A stretch of DNA of 64,000 nt from Erythrobacteraceae bacterium (GCA_947479055.1 CANJYE010000009.1:20023-84022), one strand, 5' to 3'. Shown: positions 40,285-49,992, numbered from the stretch's first letter. Notes: a model not told the origin generated them from the letters alone. Translations and numbers: made by a program.

Positions 40285-40452
40285 TCAATCCTCGCGCACT
40301 TCATCCTCTGGCGAGGCCGGGGGGCCGGGCAGCGCGTAGCCATCGGTGAACCAGTTGGCGAGATCGCGGTCGCGGCAGCGGGCAGAGCAGAACGGCGCAA
40401 ATTCTTCTGCGCGTGGCTTCTTGCAGATCGGGCAGGGCCGGTTTCGGGTCAT
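40285..40452 (-). CDS. yacG: YacG-like zinc-finger protein, DNA gyrase inhibitor
   Basis: This is a 55-residue protein with a C-x2-C...C-x3-C zinc site (CPICKKP, then [15 protein letters not shown]) and an acidic tail, characteristic of YacG. E. coli YacG binds GyrB and inhibits DNA gyrase. ATG 40452 overlaps the stop of the RNase E/G-like gene (ATGA), so it is translationally coupled. Alphaproteobacteria commonly carry yacG next to an RNase E/G-like and a maf gene, as here. Confidence 0.88.
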   Translation of the reverse strand: MTRNRPCPICKKPRAEEFAPFCSARCRDRDLANWFTDGYALPGPPASPEDEVRED

Positions 40453-41423
40453 AGCGGCACTGCCTGCGCGAAGGCGGCTTCCAGCGCAAGCGCCGGGTCG
40501 GATCGCCAGCGGATTTCGCGGCCGGTGCGGCGGGAAAGCTCGGCTTTCCATTCGGGCCGCAGTCGGGCCTTGAGCGCGGGATGGGCGGTGAGCAGGATCG
40601 CACCAGGTCCCGCCACGCCTTCCGCCCGGCGCAGCAGCAGCCGAAGCGCTGCTTCCGCCGGGTTGCGGGTGAGCAGATGGAGGATCGAGGGCCGTTCCAG
40701 CCGGGCGACGATCTGGACAAAGCCGAAGCCGTTCATCGCCGTGCGCTCATGCGGCCAGTCTGCCAGCGCGGCGTCCAGCGCTTCGTCCACCGCGCGCCGG
40801 TCGGCCTTGGCCGGCAGGCCTGGAAAGTCGATCCCGATCGCGCCGCCGATGTCGAGCCGACGCAGCGCGGCGGCAATGGCGGGCACGGCGGAAAGCGACA
40901 ACGCGGCGGGATCGCGCGCGCCATCGATGTCGATCAGCGTCATCGCCGGGGTGGGGGACAGCAGCAGGCCGCCGCCATCAAAAGCGATCTCGCCAGCAAA
41001 GGCATCGGCCAGCAATTCGTCCCACCCTTGCCCGGGGAAGCGATGAACCTTGCGGACGGGTTGGCCTTCAGTCTGCAGGCGCTCGGCGAGAGTGGGGGCG
41101 GGGCAGGGTGCCTGATCGCTCGGTCGGGCCTGCGCGCGTTTCAATCGGCCCGCTTCGGCGATGGCGGCGCGGGTGACCTTGAGGCGGAGCGGAGCGCCTT
41201 CGCTGGCCGAAGGCGGGAGATGATCGACCAGCGCCTCTTCACCATTGCCAAATCGGGCGGTGCCCCGCGTCGCTCCGGCGGTTCGGGCGATCAGCCGGGC
41301 TTCCTCCACCTGACCTGCCGCCAGCGTGCCGGGCCAGTCGATCCGCGCGGCGAGGATGTCGTCGCCTTCCAGCAGGATCGCGCGATGTTCGCCGATCCCT
41401 TCCTCGACCAGCCAGTCAGCCAA
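40449..41423 (-). CDS. shortened ribonuclease E/G-family protein
   Basis: This is a 324-residue protein related to the catalytic part of RNase E/G. Visible are the S1-like N-terminus ([13 protein letters not shown]), a strand like the catalytic-site motif (MTLIDIDGA, which corresponds to the I-D-V-N-x-G region), and [16 protein letters not shown] (like GG-x-I-V-I-D-F). At 324 residues it is well below full RNase E or G (about 490 or more) and lacks the zinc-link and C-terminal scaffold. Such short forms between maf and yacG are usual in sphingomonads. Its function in RNA processing is inferred. The start overlaps the maf 3' end by 8 bp. Confidence 0.78.
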   Translation of the reverse strand: MADWLVEEGIGEHRAILLEGDDILAARIDWPGTLAAGQVEEARLIARTAGATRGTARFGNGEEALVDHLPPSASEGAPLRLKVTRAAIAEAGRLKRAQARPSDQAPCPAPTLAERLQTEGQPVRKVHRFPGQGWDELLADAFAGEIAFDGGGLLLSPTPAMTLIDIDGARDPAALSLSAVPAIAAALRRLDIGGAIGIDFPGLPAKADRRAVDEALDAALADWPHERTAMNGFGFVQIVARLERPSILHLLTRNPAEAALRLLLRRAEGVAGPGAILLTAHPALKARLRPEWKAELSRRTGREIRWRSDPALALEAAFAQAVPL

Positions 41424-42003
41424 TTGGGAACCCTGCCGCCTTGAGCAGCGCGCGCGTCTCGAACAGCGGCAGGCCGACCACGCCCGAATGGCTGCCTGCG
41501 ATCCATGCGATCAGCCCTTCGGCGCTGCCCTGGATGGCATAGCCACCCGCCTTGCCGTCCCATTCGCCACCAGCGAGATAGGCGCCGATCTCCGCCTCGG
41601 AGAGGTTCTTGAAGCGGACTTCCGTCACGCTCAGCCGCTCGCGCAGGGTGCCGTCGGGGGCGAGCAGGGCGATAGCCGAAAGCACGCGATGGCGGCGGCC
41701 CGAAAGCAGGGCGAGGCAGTTGCGCGCAGTCGCCTCATCTTCCGCCTTGGGCAGGATCCTGCGGCCGAGCGCGACCACGGTATCGCCTGCAAGGACGTGA
41801 GCGGAAGGATCAGCGGCGGCGAGCGCCTTCTCCCTCGCCATGCGGTTGGCATAGCCGCGCGGGATTTCGCCCTTGCGCGGGGTCTCGTCGATATGGGCGG
41901 GTGCGATCCTGGCGGGAACGATGCCGAGCCGGGCGAGCAGTTCGCTGCGCCTGGGGCTGGCCGATGCCAGAATCAGCGAGGGCGGGGCAGGTTGCGCGGT
42001 CAA
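41416..42003 (-). CDS. maf: Maf-like nucleoside triphosphate pyrophosphatase
   Basis: This is a 195-residue Maf/YceF/YhdE-family protein. The N-terminal motif [18 protein letters not shown] is diagnostic. The metal and base region [18 protein letters not shown] carries the catalytic Asp, and [15 protein letters not shown] and the late [13 protein letters not shown] are typical. The enzymes hydrolyse dTTP, UTP and modified nucleotides to the monophosphate. It lies 9 bp after infA and overlaps the RNase E/G-like gene, forming the conserved infA-maf-RNase-yacG transcription unit. Confidence 0.93.
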   Translation of the reverse strand: MTAQPAPPSLILASASPRRSELLARLGIVPARIAPAHIDETPRKGEIPRGYANRMAREKALAAADPSAHVLAGDTVVALGRRILPKAEDEATARNCLALLSGRRHRVLSAIALLAPDGTLRERLSVTEVRFKNLSEAEIGAYLAGGEWDGKAGGYAIQGSAEGLIAWIAGSHSGVVGLPLFETRALLKAAGFPIG

Positions 42004-42012
42004 GCGCCGGCC

Positions 42013-42258
42013 TTATTGCGGGCCAGGGCCGCCCCGGCCGGGCATGAAGCGATAGGTTATGCGGGCCTTGGTCAGGTCATAGGGGGTGAGTTCGCACAGA
42101 ACCTCGTCACCCACCAGCACGCGAATCCGGTTTTTGCGCATCTTGCCCGCCGTGTGGCCGAGCACCTCATGGCCGTTTTCGAGCTCAACCCGGAACATCG
42201 CGTTAGGCAGCAATTCCACTACCTTGCCACGCATTTCGAGGAGTTCTTCTTTCGCCAT
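42013..42258 (-). CDS. infA: translation initiation factor IF-1
   Basis: This is an 81-residue S1-fold protein: [21 protein letters not shown], then [32 protein letters not shown]. It binds the 30S A site during initiation. It is about nine residues longer than the classical 72-residue form through a Gly/Pro/Arg tail ([10 protein letters not shown]), common in sphingomonads. AGAAGAACTCC-like purines precede the ATG. It is the first gene of the infA-maf operon and is divergent from a TonB receptor gene (191 bp). Confidence 0.97.
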   Translation of the reverse strand: MAKEELLEMRGKVVELLPNAMFRVELENGHEVLGHTAGKMRKNRIRVLVGDEVLCELTPYDLTKARITYRFMPGRGGPGPQ

Positions 42259-42449
42259 AGACTGTCAGTTTCCGTTTTTCTTGTTTGTCATGGCGGCGCG
42301 CATAGCCCCGAGACGCGCAAAAGGGAAGGGCTGGCGCGACAAGTGCCGCGCAATAGACGGGAATTGATCTGCGGGCCCTTGCGATACATCTGCGGGAAAG
42401 CCATTTTGCGGCAAGAGCTTTCCTCCCATCCACGGACCGGCCTTTTCCG

Positions 42450-44855
42450 ATGCGCCTTGCGGCCACCTCCAGCCTTGCCCTGATCGCTGCCCTTGCTGCG
42501 GCGCCCGCGCGGGCGCAGGAGAATCAGGCGGATGTGCCCGAAGCCGATGCCAACCAGATTGTGGTGATTGCCGGGCGGTTTTTCGGCGGAGTCGATGCGC
42601 CGCAACTGCCGATCGTGACGCTGGATGAGGCCGAGATCGCCAGCTATGGCGCGGGTTCTTTGGCCGATCTGGTCAGCGCGCTGGGATCGCGTACCGGCTC
42701 GGGCCGGGGGCGCGGGGCGGGGTTTCCGGTCGTTCTGGTCAACGGTCAGCGCATTTCAGGCTTTCGCGAATTGCGCAATTACCCGCCGGAATCGGTCAAG
42801 CGGGTGGAAGTGCTGCCCGAGGAAGTGGCCCAGCGCTATGGCTTTGCCCCCGATCAGCGGGTGGTCAATTTCATCCTCAAGGACAATTTCCTCAGCCGGG
42901 AAATCGAAGTGGAATATGGCCTGCCCACCAGCGGCGGCTATCACACCACCGATACCGACCTTACCCTGCTGCGGATCAAGGGGCCGAACCGGCTGAATCT
43001 CGATTTCCAGATGAAGGACAGCAGCATGCTGACCGAGGTGGAGCGCGGGGTGATCCAGCGCGATGCACCCGATATGGCGGGCGATCCCGACCCGGCGCGC
43101 TTCCGCAGCCTGGTGGATGACAGCAAGGAGATCGCCTTCAACGGCACCTGGACGCGCTCGCTGGGCGACAGCGGTGGCACGCTCAGCCTCAATGCCACCG
43201 CCAGCCGCAAGGACAGCCTTGCGTTGCGCGGGCTCGACAGCGTGCTGCTTGTCGCGCCCGACGGGGCCAGCGCGCTGCGCACGCTCGGTTCTGCCGATCC
43301 GCTGGCGAGCGACCGCCGCACCAGCACCTATGCGCTGGCCAGCACCTTCGATCATCCGCTCGGCGACTGGCGGTTGACCGCAACGATGGACGCCAGCCAC
43401 ACCCGCACCCGTACTTTCACCGACCGCCGCGCCGACGTTAGCGCACTGGAGGATCTGGCGGCGGCAGGCGCGCTGGCGATCGACGGGGCGCTGCCGACGC
43501 TGGCGCGCGATGGCGGGCGCGACCGGGCACTGACCCGGCAGGACAGCCTGACCTCGCTGATCACGCTGGTCGGCACGCCAGTGGAACTGCCGGCGGGCGA
43601 GGTCTCGACCACGATCAAGCTCGGCTACGACTGGGACCGGATCGCCAGCGATGATACCCGCAACGCGGGCGCGGGTGCACGGCTGCGGCGCGGCGATGTC
43701 AGCGGTGGGGTGGATTTCTCGATTCCGCTGACCAGCAAGCGCGAGGACGTGCTGGGCGCGCTGGGAGACATCACCCTGAGCCTCGGCGGCGGGATTGATC
43801 GCTATACCGACTTTGGCACGCTGAAGGACTGGAGCACCGGGCTGACCTGGCAGCTGGCGCCGGGCCTGTCGCTGCAGGCCAGCTACATCTGGCGGCAGAA
43901 CCCGCCGCTGCTGACCGACCTCGGCAGTCCGGAGATCCTGCTGCTGAACGAGCCATTGTTCGACTTCACCACCGGCCAGACGGTGCTGGCGGCGGTCACG
44001 ACCGGTGGCAACCGGCTGCTCAAGCCCGAAACCCAGCGCGATATCAAGCTCTCGGCCAGCTGGGACCTGCCATTCCTCAAGGATGTCAGCTTCATCGCCG
44101 AATATTTTCGCAACCGTTCGAAGAATGTGACGGCGGCTTTCCCGCTGCTCACCCCGGCGATCGAGGCGGCTTTCCCGGACCGGGTGACGCGCGATCTCTC
44201 CGGCCGGCTCATCGGGCTCGACCGCCGCCCGGTGACGCTGGCCGGGCAAAGCTGGAAGCGGCTGCGCTATGGCTTTGAATACAGCGGCAAGCTTGGCAAG
44301 CCGCCGCCGCCGCCCCCCGAAGGAGCCAGACCCGCCAGTGATCCGCGCAGCATGATGCGCGGCGGGATGGGGCAGGGGCGTTGGAATGTCTCGGCCTATC
44401 ACACCGTCGAATTCGCCAACCGGGTGCTGGTGGCTACTGGTGGCCCACGGCTCGACCTGCTGCATGGCGACGCGCTGGAAACCGGCGGTGCGCCGCGCCA
44501 CAAGGCGGAGGTGCAGATCGGCTTCTTTCACAAGGGGATGGGCGGACGGCTTACCGCCAATTATGCGAGCGCGACACGGGTTAAAGGCAGCGGGCTGCCC
44601 GGCTCCAGCGATCTGCGCTTCGGCGCGCTCGCCACGCTCGACCTCGGCATGTTCGTCGATCTGGGCGAACCGGGTCGGATGGGCAAGGATCCGGGCATCT
44701 TCCGGAATATGCGGCTGTTCGTGAAGATCCAGAACCTGCTCGACACCCGCCAGAAAGTGCGCGACCAGAACGGGGCGACCCCGCCGCGCTATCAACCGGG
44801 GCTGGTCGATCCCGTCGGGCGGCTGATTTCGATCCAGTTGCGGAAGATTTTTTGA
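42450..44855 (+). CDS. TonB-dependent receptor-like outer-membrane protein
   Basis: This is an 801-residue outer-membrane protein. A signal peptide ends PARAQ near residue 23. There is no STN domain. A TonB-box-like NQIVVIAGR is near residue 34. The plug contains VVLVNGQRISGFRELRNYPPESVKRVEVLPEEVAQRYGF, a sphingomonad-type plug in which the usual IEVL/YG motif is recognisable. The barrel follows and ends SIQLRKIF with terminal Phe. A proline run in an extracellular or periplasmic loop (KPPPPPPEGARP) is unusual. The substrate is unknown. It is adjacent to infA, outside the accessory region, and is probably a conserved family member. Confidence 0.88.
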   Translation: MRLAATSSLALIAALAAAPARAQENQADVPEADANQIVVIAGRFFGGVDAPQLPIVTLDEAEIASYGAGSLADLVSALGSRTGSGRGRGAGFPVVLVNGQRISGFRELRNYPPESVKRVEVLPEEVAQRYGFAPDQRVVNFILKDNFLSREIEVEYGLPTSGGYHTTDTDLTLLRIKGPNRLNLDFQMKDSSMLTEVERGVIQRDAPDMAGDPDPARFRSLVDDSKEIAFNGTWTRSLGDSGGTLSLNATASRKDSLALRGLDSVLLVAPDGASALRTLGSADPLASDRRTSTYALASTFDHPLGDWRLTATMDASHTRTRTFTDRRADVSALEDLAAAGALAIDGALPTLARDGGRDRALTRQDSLTSLITLVGTPVELPAGEVSTTIKLGYDWDRIASDDTRNAGAGARLRRGDVSGGVDFSIPLTSKREDVLGALGDITLSLGGGIDRYTDFGTLKDWSTGLTWQLAPGLSLQASYIWRQNPPLLTDLGSPEILLLNEPLFDFTTGQTVLAAVTTGGNRLLKPETQRDIKLSASWDLPFLKDVSFIAEYFRNRSKNVTAAFPLLTPAIEAAFPDRVTRDLSGRLIGLDRRPVTLAGQSWKRLRYGFEYSGKLGKPPPPPPEGARPASDPRSMMRGGMGQGRWNVSAYHTVEFANRVLVATGGPRLDLLHGDALETGGAPRHKAEVQIGFFHKGMGGRLTANYASATRVKGSGLPGSSDLRFGALATLDLGMFVDLGEPGRMGKDPGIFRNMRLFVKIQNLLDTRQKVRDQNGATPPRYQPGLVDPVGRLISIQLRKIF

Positions 44856-44929
44856 ACTCTGCCATGTTGCTGCGGTTTCCGTGGATGCATATGTGAAGTG
44901 CTAGGCGCGCCATTGCGGGGGGAGGGCAG

Positions 44930-45592
44930 ATGATGAAAATCCACTCGGTCGGCGGATCGCGCTATGGTTCGCGTTGCGCAATCCAGATTGGTGCCAAGGG
45001 GATCAATGTCCCCATCGAACATCTGCCGGTTCCGTTTCCCGAGGATTTCCGTCGCAAGAATCCTGTGGGGCTGGTTCCGGTGCTTGAGGTGGATGGAAAA
45101 TTTCTGCCGGAGTCGCAGGTTATCTGTGAATTTATCGAGGATCTGGGCGACGGTCCGTCACTCCGCCCCCGGGACCCGTTCCTGCTTGCCGAAATGCGAT
45201 TGCTGATCCGCCAGTATGAGTTGTACTGCGATCCCGCCTTGATGCTGCTTTACGCACCCTGGCGGGACCAGCCGGGTGTGCCTTTCGCCAAAGCACTGGT
45301 TGAGGAATCCCGGACCCAGTTCCGGCAGGGACTGTCACTGCTTGAGCAACGGCTTGATGGCGGCAAATATGCCGTCGGGGGTACGCTTTCGCTGGCGGAT
45401 TGTGCACTGATGCCACCGTTATTCCAGTCCACCTTGCTGTTTCCGACTCTTGGCCTTGATCTTCCCTTTGCCGACATGCCGTTGCTCGATCGGTATTTCC
45501 AGGCGACGGCAACTGATCCGCATGTCTCGCTGGTACTTGGTCAGATGGAACCGCCGCTGCGTGAGATGTTTGCGAACCTGCGTTGCGCATAG
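44930..45592 (+). CDS. glutathione S-transferase family protein
   Basis: This is a 220-residue GST. The thioredoxin-like N domain begins KIHSVGGSRYGSRCAIQIGAKG and includes NPVGLVPVLEVDGKFLPESQVICEFIED, giving the cis-Pro (VPVL) and the ES glutathione gamma-glutamyl site. The all-helical C domain has the conserved ASDI-like SLADCALMP. The catalytic Ser or Tyr position falls in GGSRYGSR. It conjugates or isomerises glutathione adducts or acts in stress. Starts at 44930 or 44933; a purine-rich GGGGGGAGGG precedes both. It lies 63 bp before uvrC on the same strand. Confidence 0.9.
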   Translation: MMKIHSVGGSRYGSRCAIQIGAKGINVPIEHLPVPFPEDFRRKNPVGLVPVLEVDGKFLPESQVICEFIEDLGDGPSLRPRDPFLLAEMRLLIRQYELYCDPALMLLYAPWRDQPGVPFAKALVEESRTQFRQGLSLLEQRLDGGKYAVGGTLSLADCALMPPLFQSTLLFPTLGLDLPFADMPLLDRYFQATATDPHVSLVLGQMEPPLREMFANLRCA

Positions 45593-45655
45593 CGCGACGC
45601 AATTGATGGAGCCGCGGTTTCCTTCGGCATAGCCTGGCCCTATGTGAAGGCTCGC

Positions 45656-47593
45656 ATGCCACGCAAAGCCGAAACACCAACCGACCGCGACAGTCCCGAC
45701 CGATTCAACGAGGATCGCGCGGCCTATACGGTGCGTTCGGCCCAGCCGGACCTGGAGGCCGGGGTCAGGGCCATCCGCGAGACCGTCCGCACGCTGAAGC
45801 CCAAGCCCGGGGTCTACCGAATGTGCGATGCGCGCGGCGACGTGCTCTATGTCGGCAAGGCGCGGGCGCTGAAGAACCGGGTGGCGAACTACACCCAGGT
45901 CGATCGGCTGCCGACCCGGCTCAAGCGGATGGTCAGCCAGACCCGCTCGATGACGATCATCACCACCAATTCGGAAGCCGAGGCGCTGCTGCTGGAGGCG
46001 CAGCTGATCAAGCGTTACCGCCCGCCCTACAATGTGTTGCTGCGCGACGACAAGAGCTTTCCCTTCATCCTGCTGCGGGCCGATCACGAGTTTCCCCGCA
46101 TTACCAAGCATCGCGGCGCGCGTAAGGCCAAGGGCAATTACTATGGCCCCTTCGCCAGCGCGGGGAGCGTCAACACCACCATCAACGCATTGCAGAAGCT
46201 GTTCCTTCTGCGATCCTGCACCGACAGCTTCTTCAGCCGTCGCGACCGACCTTGCCTGCTCTACCAGATCAAGCGCTGTTCGGCCCCCTGCGTCGGTCGG
46301 ATCGACGAGGCGGGTTATGCCGAGCTGGTCCGGCAGGCGAAGGATTTTCTCGGTGGCAAGTCTTCTGCCGTGCAGAAGCTGATCGAGGCGCAGATGCATG
46401 ATGCGTCGGAGCGGCTCGAATTCGAGACGGCGGCGATGCTGCGCGACCGGTTGCGGGCGGCGACCTTCATTCAGGGCAGCCAGGCGATCAACGCGGGATC
46501 GCTGGGCGATGGCGACATCATCGCGATGGCGGTGAAGGGTGGACAGGTGGCGATCCAGGCCTTCTTCATCCGTGGCGGGCAGAACTGGGGCCACCGCGCC
46601 TTCTTTCCGCGCCACACCGAAGGGTTGAGCGAGGAAGAGGTGATGGCAAGCTTCCTCGCCCAGTTCTATGAGGAAGTGCCACCGGCGCGGACGATCCTGC
46701 TCGATCGCTTACTGCCCGATGCCGCCCTGCTGGAGGAAGCCTTCAGCGCGGTTGTCGGCCACAAGGTGGAAATCGCCGTCCCCCAGCGCGGCGAGCGCAA
46801 GCGGCTGATCGTACAGGCCGCGCGCAACGCGGTGGAAGCGCTGGAGCGGCAACTGGCGGAATCCGGCACCCAGGCGAGGCTGCTGCGCGAGGTGGCCGAG
46901 TTCTTCGAATTGTCCGAACCGCCGCAGCGGATCGAAATCTACGACAACAGCCATGTGCAGGGTGCACATGCCGTGGGGGCGATGGTGGTGGCGGGGCCGG
47001 AGGGCTTCCTCAAGAACCAGTACCGCAAGTTCACCATCAAAAGCGCGCAGACCAACGATGATTTCGGGATGATGCGCGAGGTAATGACCCGCCGATTCTC
47101 CCGCGCAATGGAAGAAGACCCCGAGCGCGATGGTGGCCAGTGGCCGGACCTGGTTCTGATCGATGGCGGCAAGGGCCAGATGAGCGCGGTGCGCGCAACG
47201 CTGGAGGAGTTGGGGGTGGAAGATGTTGCGCTGATCGGCATCGCCAAAGGGCCGCATCACGGACGGGACGGGCGCGAAGTGTTCCATTTCCCCGACGGGC
47301 GGGAGAGGATGCTGCCGGTCAATTCGCCGCTGCTGTTCTATCTCCAGCGGCTGCGCGACGAAGTCCACCGCTTTGCCATTGGCGCCCATCGCCAGAAACG
47401 CAGCCGGGCGATCACTGCCTCGCCGCTGGACGAGATTCCCGGCATCGGCCCTGCTCGCAAGCGCGCGCTGTTGCTACATTTCGGTACCGCCGGCAAAGTG
47501 CGCGCGGCCAGCCTCGAGGATCTCCAGCGCGCACCCGGCGTCAGCGCGGCGGTGGCGCAGGCAATCTATGATTTCTACCACCCGGGCGGGTAA
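45656..47593 (+). CDS. uvrC: excinuclease ABC subunit C
   Basis: This is a 645-residue UvrC. The GIY-YIG nuclease domain is near residues 45-120 (PGVYRMCDARGDVLYVGKA, TNSEAEALLLEAQLIKRYRPPYN), making the 3' incision. A UVR motif follows near residue 245. The C-terminal RNase H-like nuclease (IEIYDNSHVQGAHAVGAMVV, then DLVLIDGGKGQ) makes the 5' incision. A helix-hairpin-helix (IPGIGPARKRALLLHFG) ends the protein. Start ATG 45656 has GAAGG at a suitable distance; GTG 45644 is possible. It acts with UvrA and UvrB in nucleotide excision repair. Confidence 0.97.
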   Translation: MPRKAETPTDRDSPDRFNEDRAAYTVRSAQPDLEAGVRAIRETVRTLKPKPGVYRMCDARGDVLYVGKARALKNRVANYTQVDRLPTRLKRMVSQTRSMTIITTNSEAEALLLEAQLIKRYRPPYNVLLRDDKSFPFILLRADHEFPRITKHRGARKAKGNYYGPFASAGSVNTTINALQKLFLLRSCTDSFFSRRDRPCLLYQIKRCSAPCVGRIDEAGYAELVRQAKDFLGGKSSAVQKLIEAQMHDASERLEFETAAMLRDRLRAATFIQGSQAINAGSLGDGDIIAMAVKGGQVAIQAFFIRGGQNWGHRAFFPRHTEGLSEEEVMASFLAQFYEEVPPARTILLDRLLPDAALLEEAFSAVVGHKVEIAVPQRGERKRLIVQAARNAVEALERQLAESGTQARLLREVAEFFELSEPPQRIEIYDNSHVQGAHAVGAMVVAGPEGFLKNQYRKFTIKSAQTNDDFGMMREVMTRRFSRAMEEDPERDGGQWPDLVLIDGGKGQMSAVRATLEELGVEDVALIGIAKGPHHGRDGREVFHFPDGRERMLPVNSPLLFYLQRLRDEVHRFAIGAHRQKRSRAITASPLDEIPGIGPARKRALLLHFGTAGKVRAASLEDLQRAPGVSAAVAQAIYDFYHPGG

Positions 47594-47602
47594 GGAATTG
47601 AA

Positions 47603-47788
47603 CTAAAGCAGCATATCCCCGCGCCGGAGCACTATCTTCTTCGGCGCTTCCGGCTGAGCGGCCTGTTCTGAAGTGGGCAGGTCGTCGAGATATTCTCCTT
47701 CGCCTCCGGCCGGCGAGGACATGTTGGCCAGGCCGTGGACTGGCTCGCCCCGGCCATGTTGGAATCCGTCTGCTTTGTGCGTGGTCAT
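47603..47788 (-). CDS. small hypothetical protein
   Basis: This is a 61-codon reading frame with a strong ribosome site (GGGAGATAAGCG) just before ATG 47788. The product is acidic in the middle (GEGEYLDDLPTSEQAAQPE) and basic at the end (KKIVLRRGDMLL). There is no signal peptide or membrane segment, and I do not recognise a family. It converges with uvrC, 9 bp apart. The ribosome site and separate position between genes support it; the lack of recognisable homology keeps the call tentative. Confidence 0.5.
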   Translation of the reverse strand: MTTHKADGFQHGRGEPVHGLANMSSPAGGEGEYLDDLPTSEQAAQPEAPKKIVLRRGDMLL

Positions 47789-47926
47789 CGCTTATCTCCC
47801 GCTTTGCCGGGTGCAATTCCCGGCCTGTCACAGTTCAACGCGCGAACAGCCGGTTTGTGCCGGTTCGGTATTTCTGCCGGGGCGTGTTTTCCGGTTTGGT
47901 AACCATAAGGTAACGCCCCCGGGGCT

Positions 47927-48613
47927 ATGACGCCGTGCAGGCCCGCAGGAATTGCGGACCGGGGGCTAATTCTGCGGGGGCGTCGCTTGGAATATTTGAG
48001 CGGTTCAGCAAGGAAGCAATTCGATCCGGCGCCATCGGCGGACGGCGCTGAGAAGCGCGATTCCGTGCGAGTTTCGCTGCTGATGCGATCGGCCAAGCTG
48101 GTGACCGACAAGGTCGATATTCCCTGCATTATCCGCGATGCTTCCGCCAGCGGAGTGAAGGTCCGCCTGTTCCATCCGCTCCCGGACTTTGCCAATCTGA
48201 AGCTCGAAACTGCCGCTGGCGACCGCTATCCGGTCGAACTGGTGTGGAGTGCGGATGACCATGCCGGCTTACGCTTCGTGCAGGGCGTGGACGTGCGTTG
48301 GCTGATCGACGACCGGCCCGGGCCCTACCCCAAGCGCCCACTGCGATTCCGTTGCGCGCTGGAGGCGAAACTCCATGCCGACGGCGATGTCGCGCCGGTG
48401 ACAATCCACAATATCTCGCAGAAAGGTGCGCATGTCGAATGTGCGCAACGACTGGCGCTGAACGGACTGGTCCGGATCGAGGCGCGGGGTTTGCCCGATA
48501 TCTATGCCAAGGTCCGTTGGCGTCGCCAGCCCCATTACGGGCTGGTGTTCGAGCAGACCTTCCGGATTGAAGACCTTGCCCGCCTGCTGGTGACAAAGGG
48601 CCGCACGGGATGA
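47927..48613 (+). CDS. tandem PilZ-domain protein
   Basis: This is a protein of up to 228 residues containing two PilZ-like domains. The first has RDSVR (R-x3-R) and RDASASGVKVR (D-x-S-x2-G), the complete c-di-GMP-binding signature. The second has KRPLRFRCALEAKL and HNISQKGAHVE (N-x-S-x2-G), a more degenerate form. It would respond to cyclic di-GMP and control motility, polysaccharide or another envelope output. The N-terminal start is uncertain: ATG 47927 gives a basic N-terminus without a clear ribosome site, and a TTG near 47987 is possible. The stop overlaps the start of the next gene (ATGA), so both are translated together. Confidence 0.82.
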   Translation: MTPCRPAGIADRGLILRGRRLEYLSGSARKQFDPAPSADGAEKRDSVRVSLLMRSAKLVTDKVDIPCIIRDASASGVKVRLFHPLPDFANLKLETAAGDRYPVELVWSADDHAGLRFVQGVDVRWLIDDRPGPYPKRPLRFRCALEAKLHADGDVAPVTIHNISQKGAHVECAQRLALNGLVRIEARGLPDIYAKVRWRRQPHYGLVFEQTFRIEDLARLLVTKGRTG

Positions 48614-49065
48614 GCGAACAGCAGCCGCCCGCCAGCTGGCTTCGAGGACTCCAGGGTGCCGAGCATCCTGATTCGACCCGCCTGCGGATCGAGAAGGAAT
48701 ATATCGACAGCATCACTGCGCTCCGCCGAGAAAACATCGACGGGGTCTATGAATATCTCAACTCGTTGATCGAAAAGGCCAAGGAGGAGCTGGGGCACGC
48801 CCGCAGTTCCAGCAACGATCTGCGTCGGGCCTCGCTCGGCCAGCATATCGAGGAAATCTCGGCTTATCTCCATACCCATGGCATCGAGGTGGCTCCGCCC
48901 AACAAATATGGCGAGCAATATGGCGCAGCCAACAGCAATTTCTACGTGCTGGAGGAAATCCCCGGCTACATCGGCGAGATCAAATGCATCGTCGACCAGT
49001 GGCGGGCGAAGCAGCTCGACGGGCTGTACGACGAGCTGCTGAAGCTGATCAATTTCAAGGGATAG
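48610..49065 (+). CDS. hypothetical protein coupled to PilZ gene
   Basis: This is a 151-residue mostly helical, charged protein that I do not recognise. The middle (SITALRRENIDGVYEYLNSLIEKAKEELGHARSS) could form amphipathic or coiled helices. A central segment YGEQYGAANSNFYVLEEIPGYIGE is followed by helices to the end. There is no signal peptide or membrane helix. ATG 48610 overlaps the tandem-PilZ stop, so a functional link to that c-di-GMP effector is likely. It could be its interaction partner. It ends 3 bp before the convergent tesB gene. Confidence 0.72.
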   Translation: MSEQQPPASWLRGLQGAEHPDSTRLRIEKEYIDSITALRRENIDGVYEYLNSLIEKAKEELGHARSSSNDLRRASLGQHIEEISAYLHTHGIEVAPPNKYGEQYGAANSNFYVLEEIPGYIGEIKCIVDQWRAKQLDGLYDELLKLINFKG

Positions 49066-49068
49066 TCT

Positions 49069-49956
49069 TCAGCCCAGATCCATCCGGCGCAGCATCCCTT
49101 CCTGTGCGACGCTGGCGACCAGCCGGCCGTCGCGGGCGAAGATGCTGCCGCGGGTGAAGCCGCGCGATTTGCCAGCCCAGGGGCTTTCGCTACGGAACAG
49201 CAGCCATTCGTCGGCGCGGAAATCCTCGTGGAACCAGATCGAATGGTCGATCGTCGCACCGAGTAGTTGCGGCGTGCCGAGAGCATATTCATGCGGCATC
49301 GAAGCCGTGCCCAGCAGCACCATGTCGCTGGCATAGGCCAGCACCGCGCGGTGGACGCGCAGATCGTCGGGCAGGCGCGCCTTGGTACGGAACCAGCTGT
49401 GATAGACCGGCTCACTCGGGATCACCGAGAAGCGGTTTTCCAGTTCTACCGAGCGCCAGTCGATCGCGGTCGGCTGGAGCAGCCAGGGGTTCAGCTGCAA
49501 CCCGGTCCGTTCGGCCAGCGGGCGGCGGCGGAGATAATCCTCCTGCAGTTCTTCCGGGGAGGGAACGTCGGGCAGGGCCATCGACTGGTGCGCCAGCCCA
49601 TCCAGCCGCTTCTGGAACGAAGCGGTCATGTTGAGGATCACCTCGCCCTTCTGGCAGGCGGTGACGCGGCGGTTGGAAATGCTGCCGCCATCGAAATCGC
49701 GCAGGATGCGGTAGTCGATCGGGAAGTCGGAATTGCCGCCGCGCAGGAAATAGCAGTGGAGCGAATGGGCGGCGCGATCGTCCGGCACGGTGCATTCGGC
49801 GGCGGCAATGGCCTGGGCGATCACCTGCCCGCCATAGACCCGGCCCGATCCGCTCTTGCGGCGGCGGCCTTCGAAGCGATCCGTTCCGCGCGGTTCCATG
49901 TCAAGCAGGAGAACGAGGTCGGCGACCATCTGTTCGGGTGTCGGAGCGCTGCTCAT
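49069..49956 (-). CDS. tesB: acyl-CoA thioesterase II
   Basis: This is a 295-residue double-hotdog thioesterase. The N-terminal hotdog contains GRVYGGQVIAQAIAAA and HSLHCYFLRGG. The C-terminal hotdog contains GATIDHSIWFHEDFRADEWLLF with the catalytic Asp, and RGSIFARDGRLVASVAQEG, the typical TesB end. It hydrolyses medium- and long-chain acyl-CoA to free acid and CoA. The length matches E. coli TesB (about 286). It is convergent with the hypothetical gene and lies downstream of no other gene on its strand for about 150 bp. Confidence 0.95.
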   Translation of the reverse strand: MSSAPTPEQMVADLVLLLDMEPRGTDRFEGRRRKSGSGRVYGGQVIAQAIAAAECTVPDDRAAHSLHCYFLRGGNSDFPIDYRILRDFDGGSISNRRVTACQKGEVILNMTASFQKRLDGLAHQSMALPDVPSPEELQEDYLRRRPLAERTGLQLNPWLLQPTAIDWRSVELENRFSVIPSEPVYHSWFRTKARLPDDLRVHRAVLAYASDMVLLGTASMPHEYALGTPQLLGATIDHSIWFHEDFRADEWLLFRSESPWAGKSRGFTRGSIFARDGRLVASVAQEGMLRRMDLG

Positions 49957-49992
49957 GCGTTCCTATTGCGGCGCAAAATCGCGGGCGTCAAT

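Noticed and set aside
42756..44795. A 679-codon open frame on the minus strand
   Set aside because: It is antisense to the TonB receptor-like gene, with Gln/Arg-rich composition and no recognisable domain.
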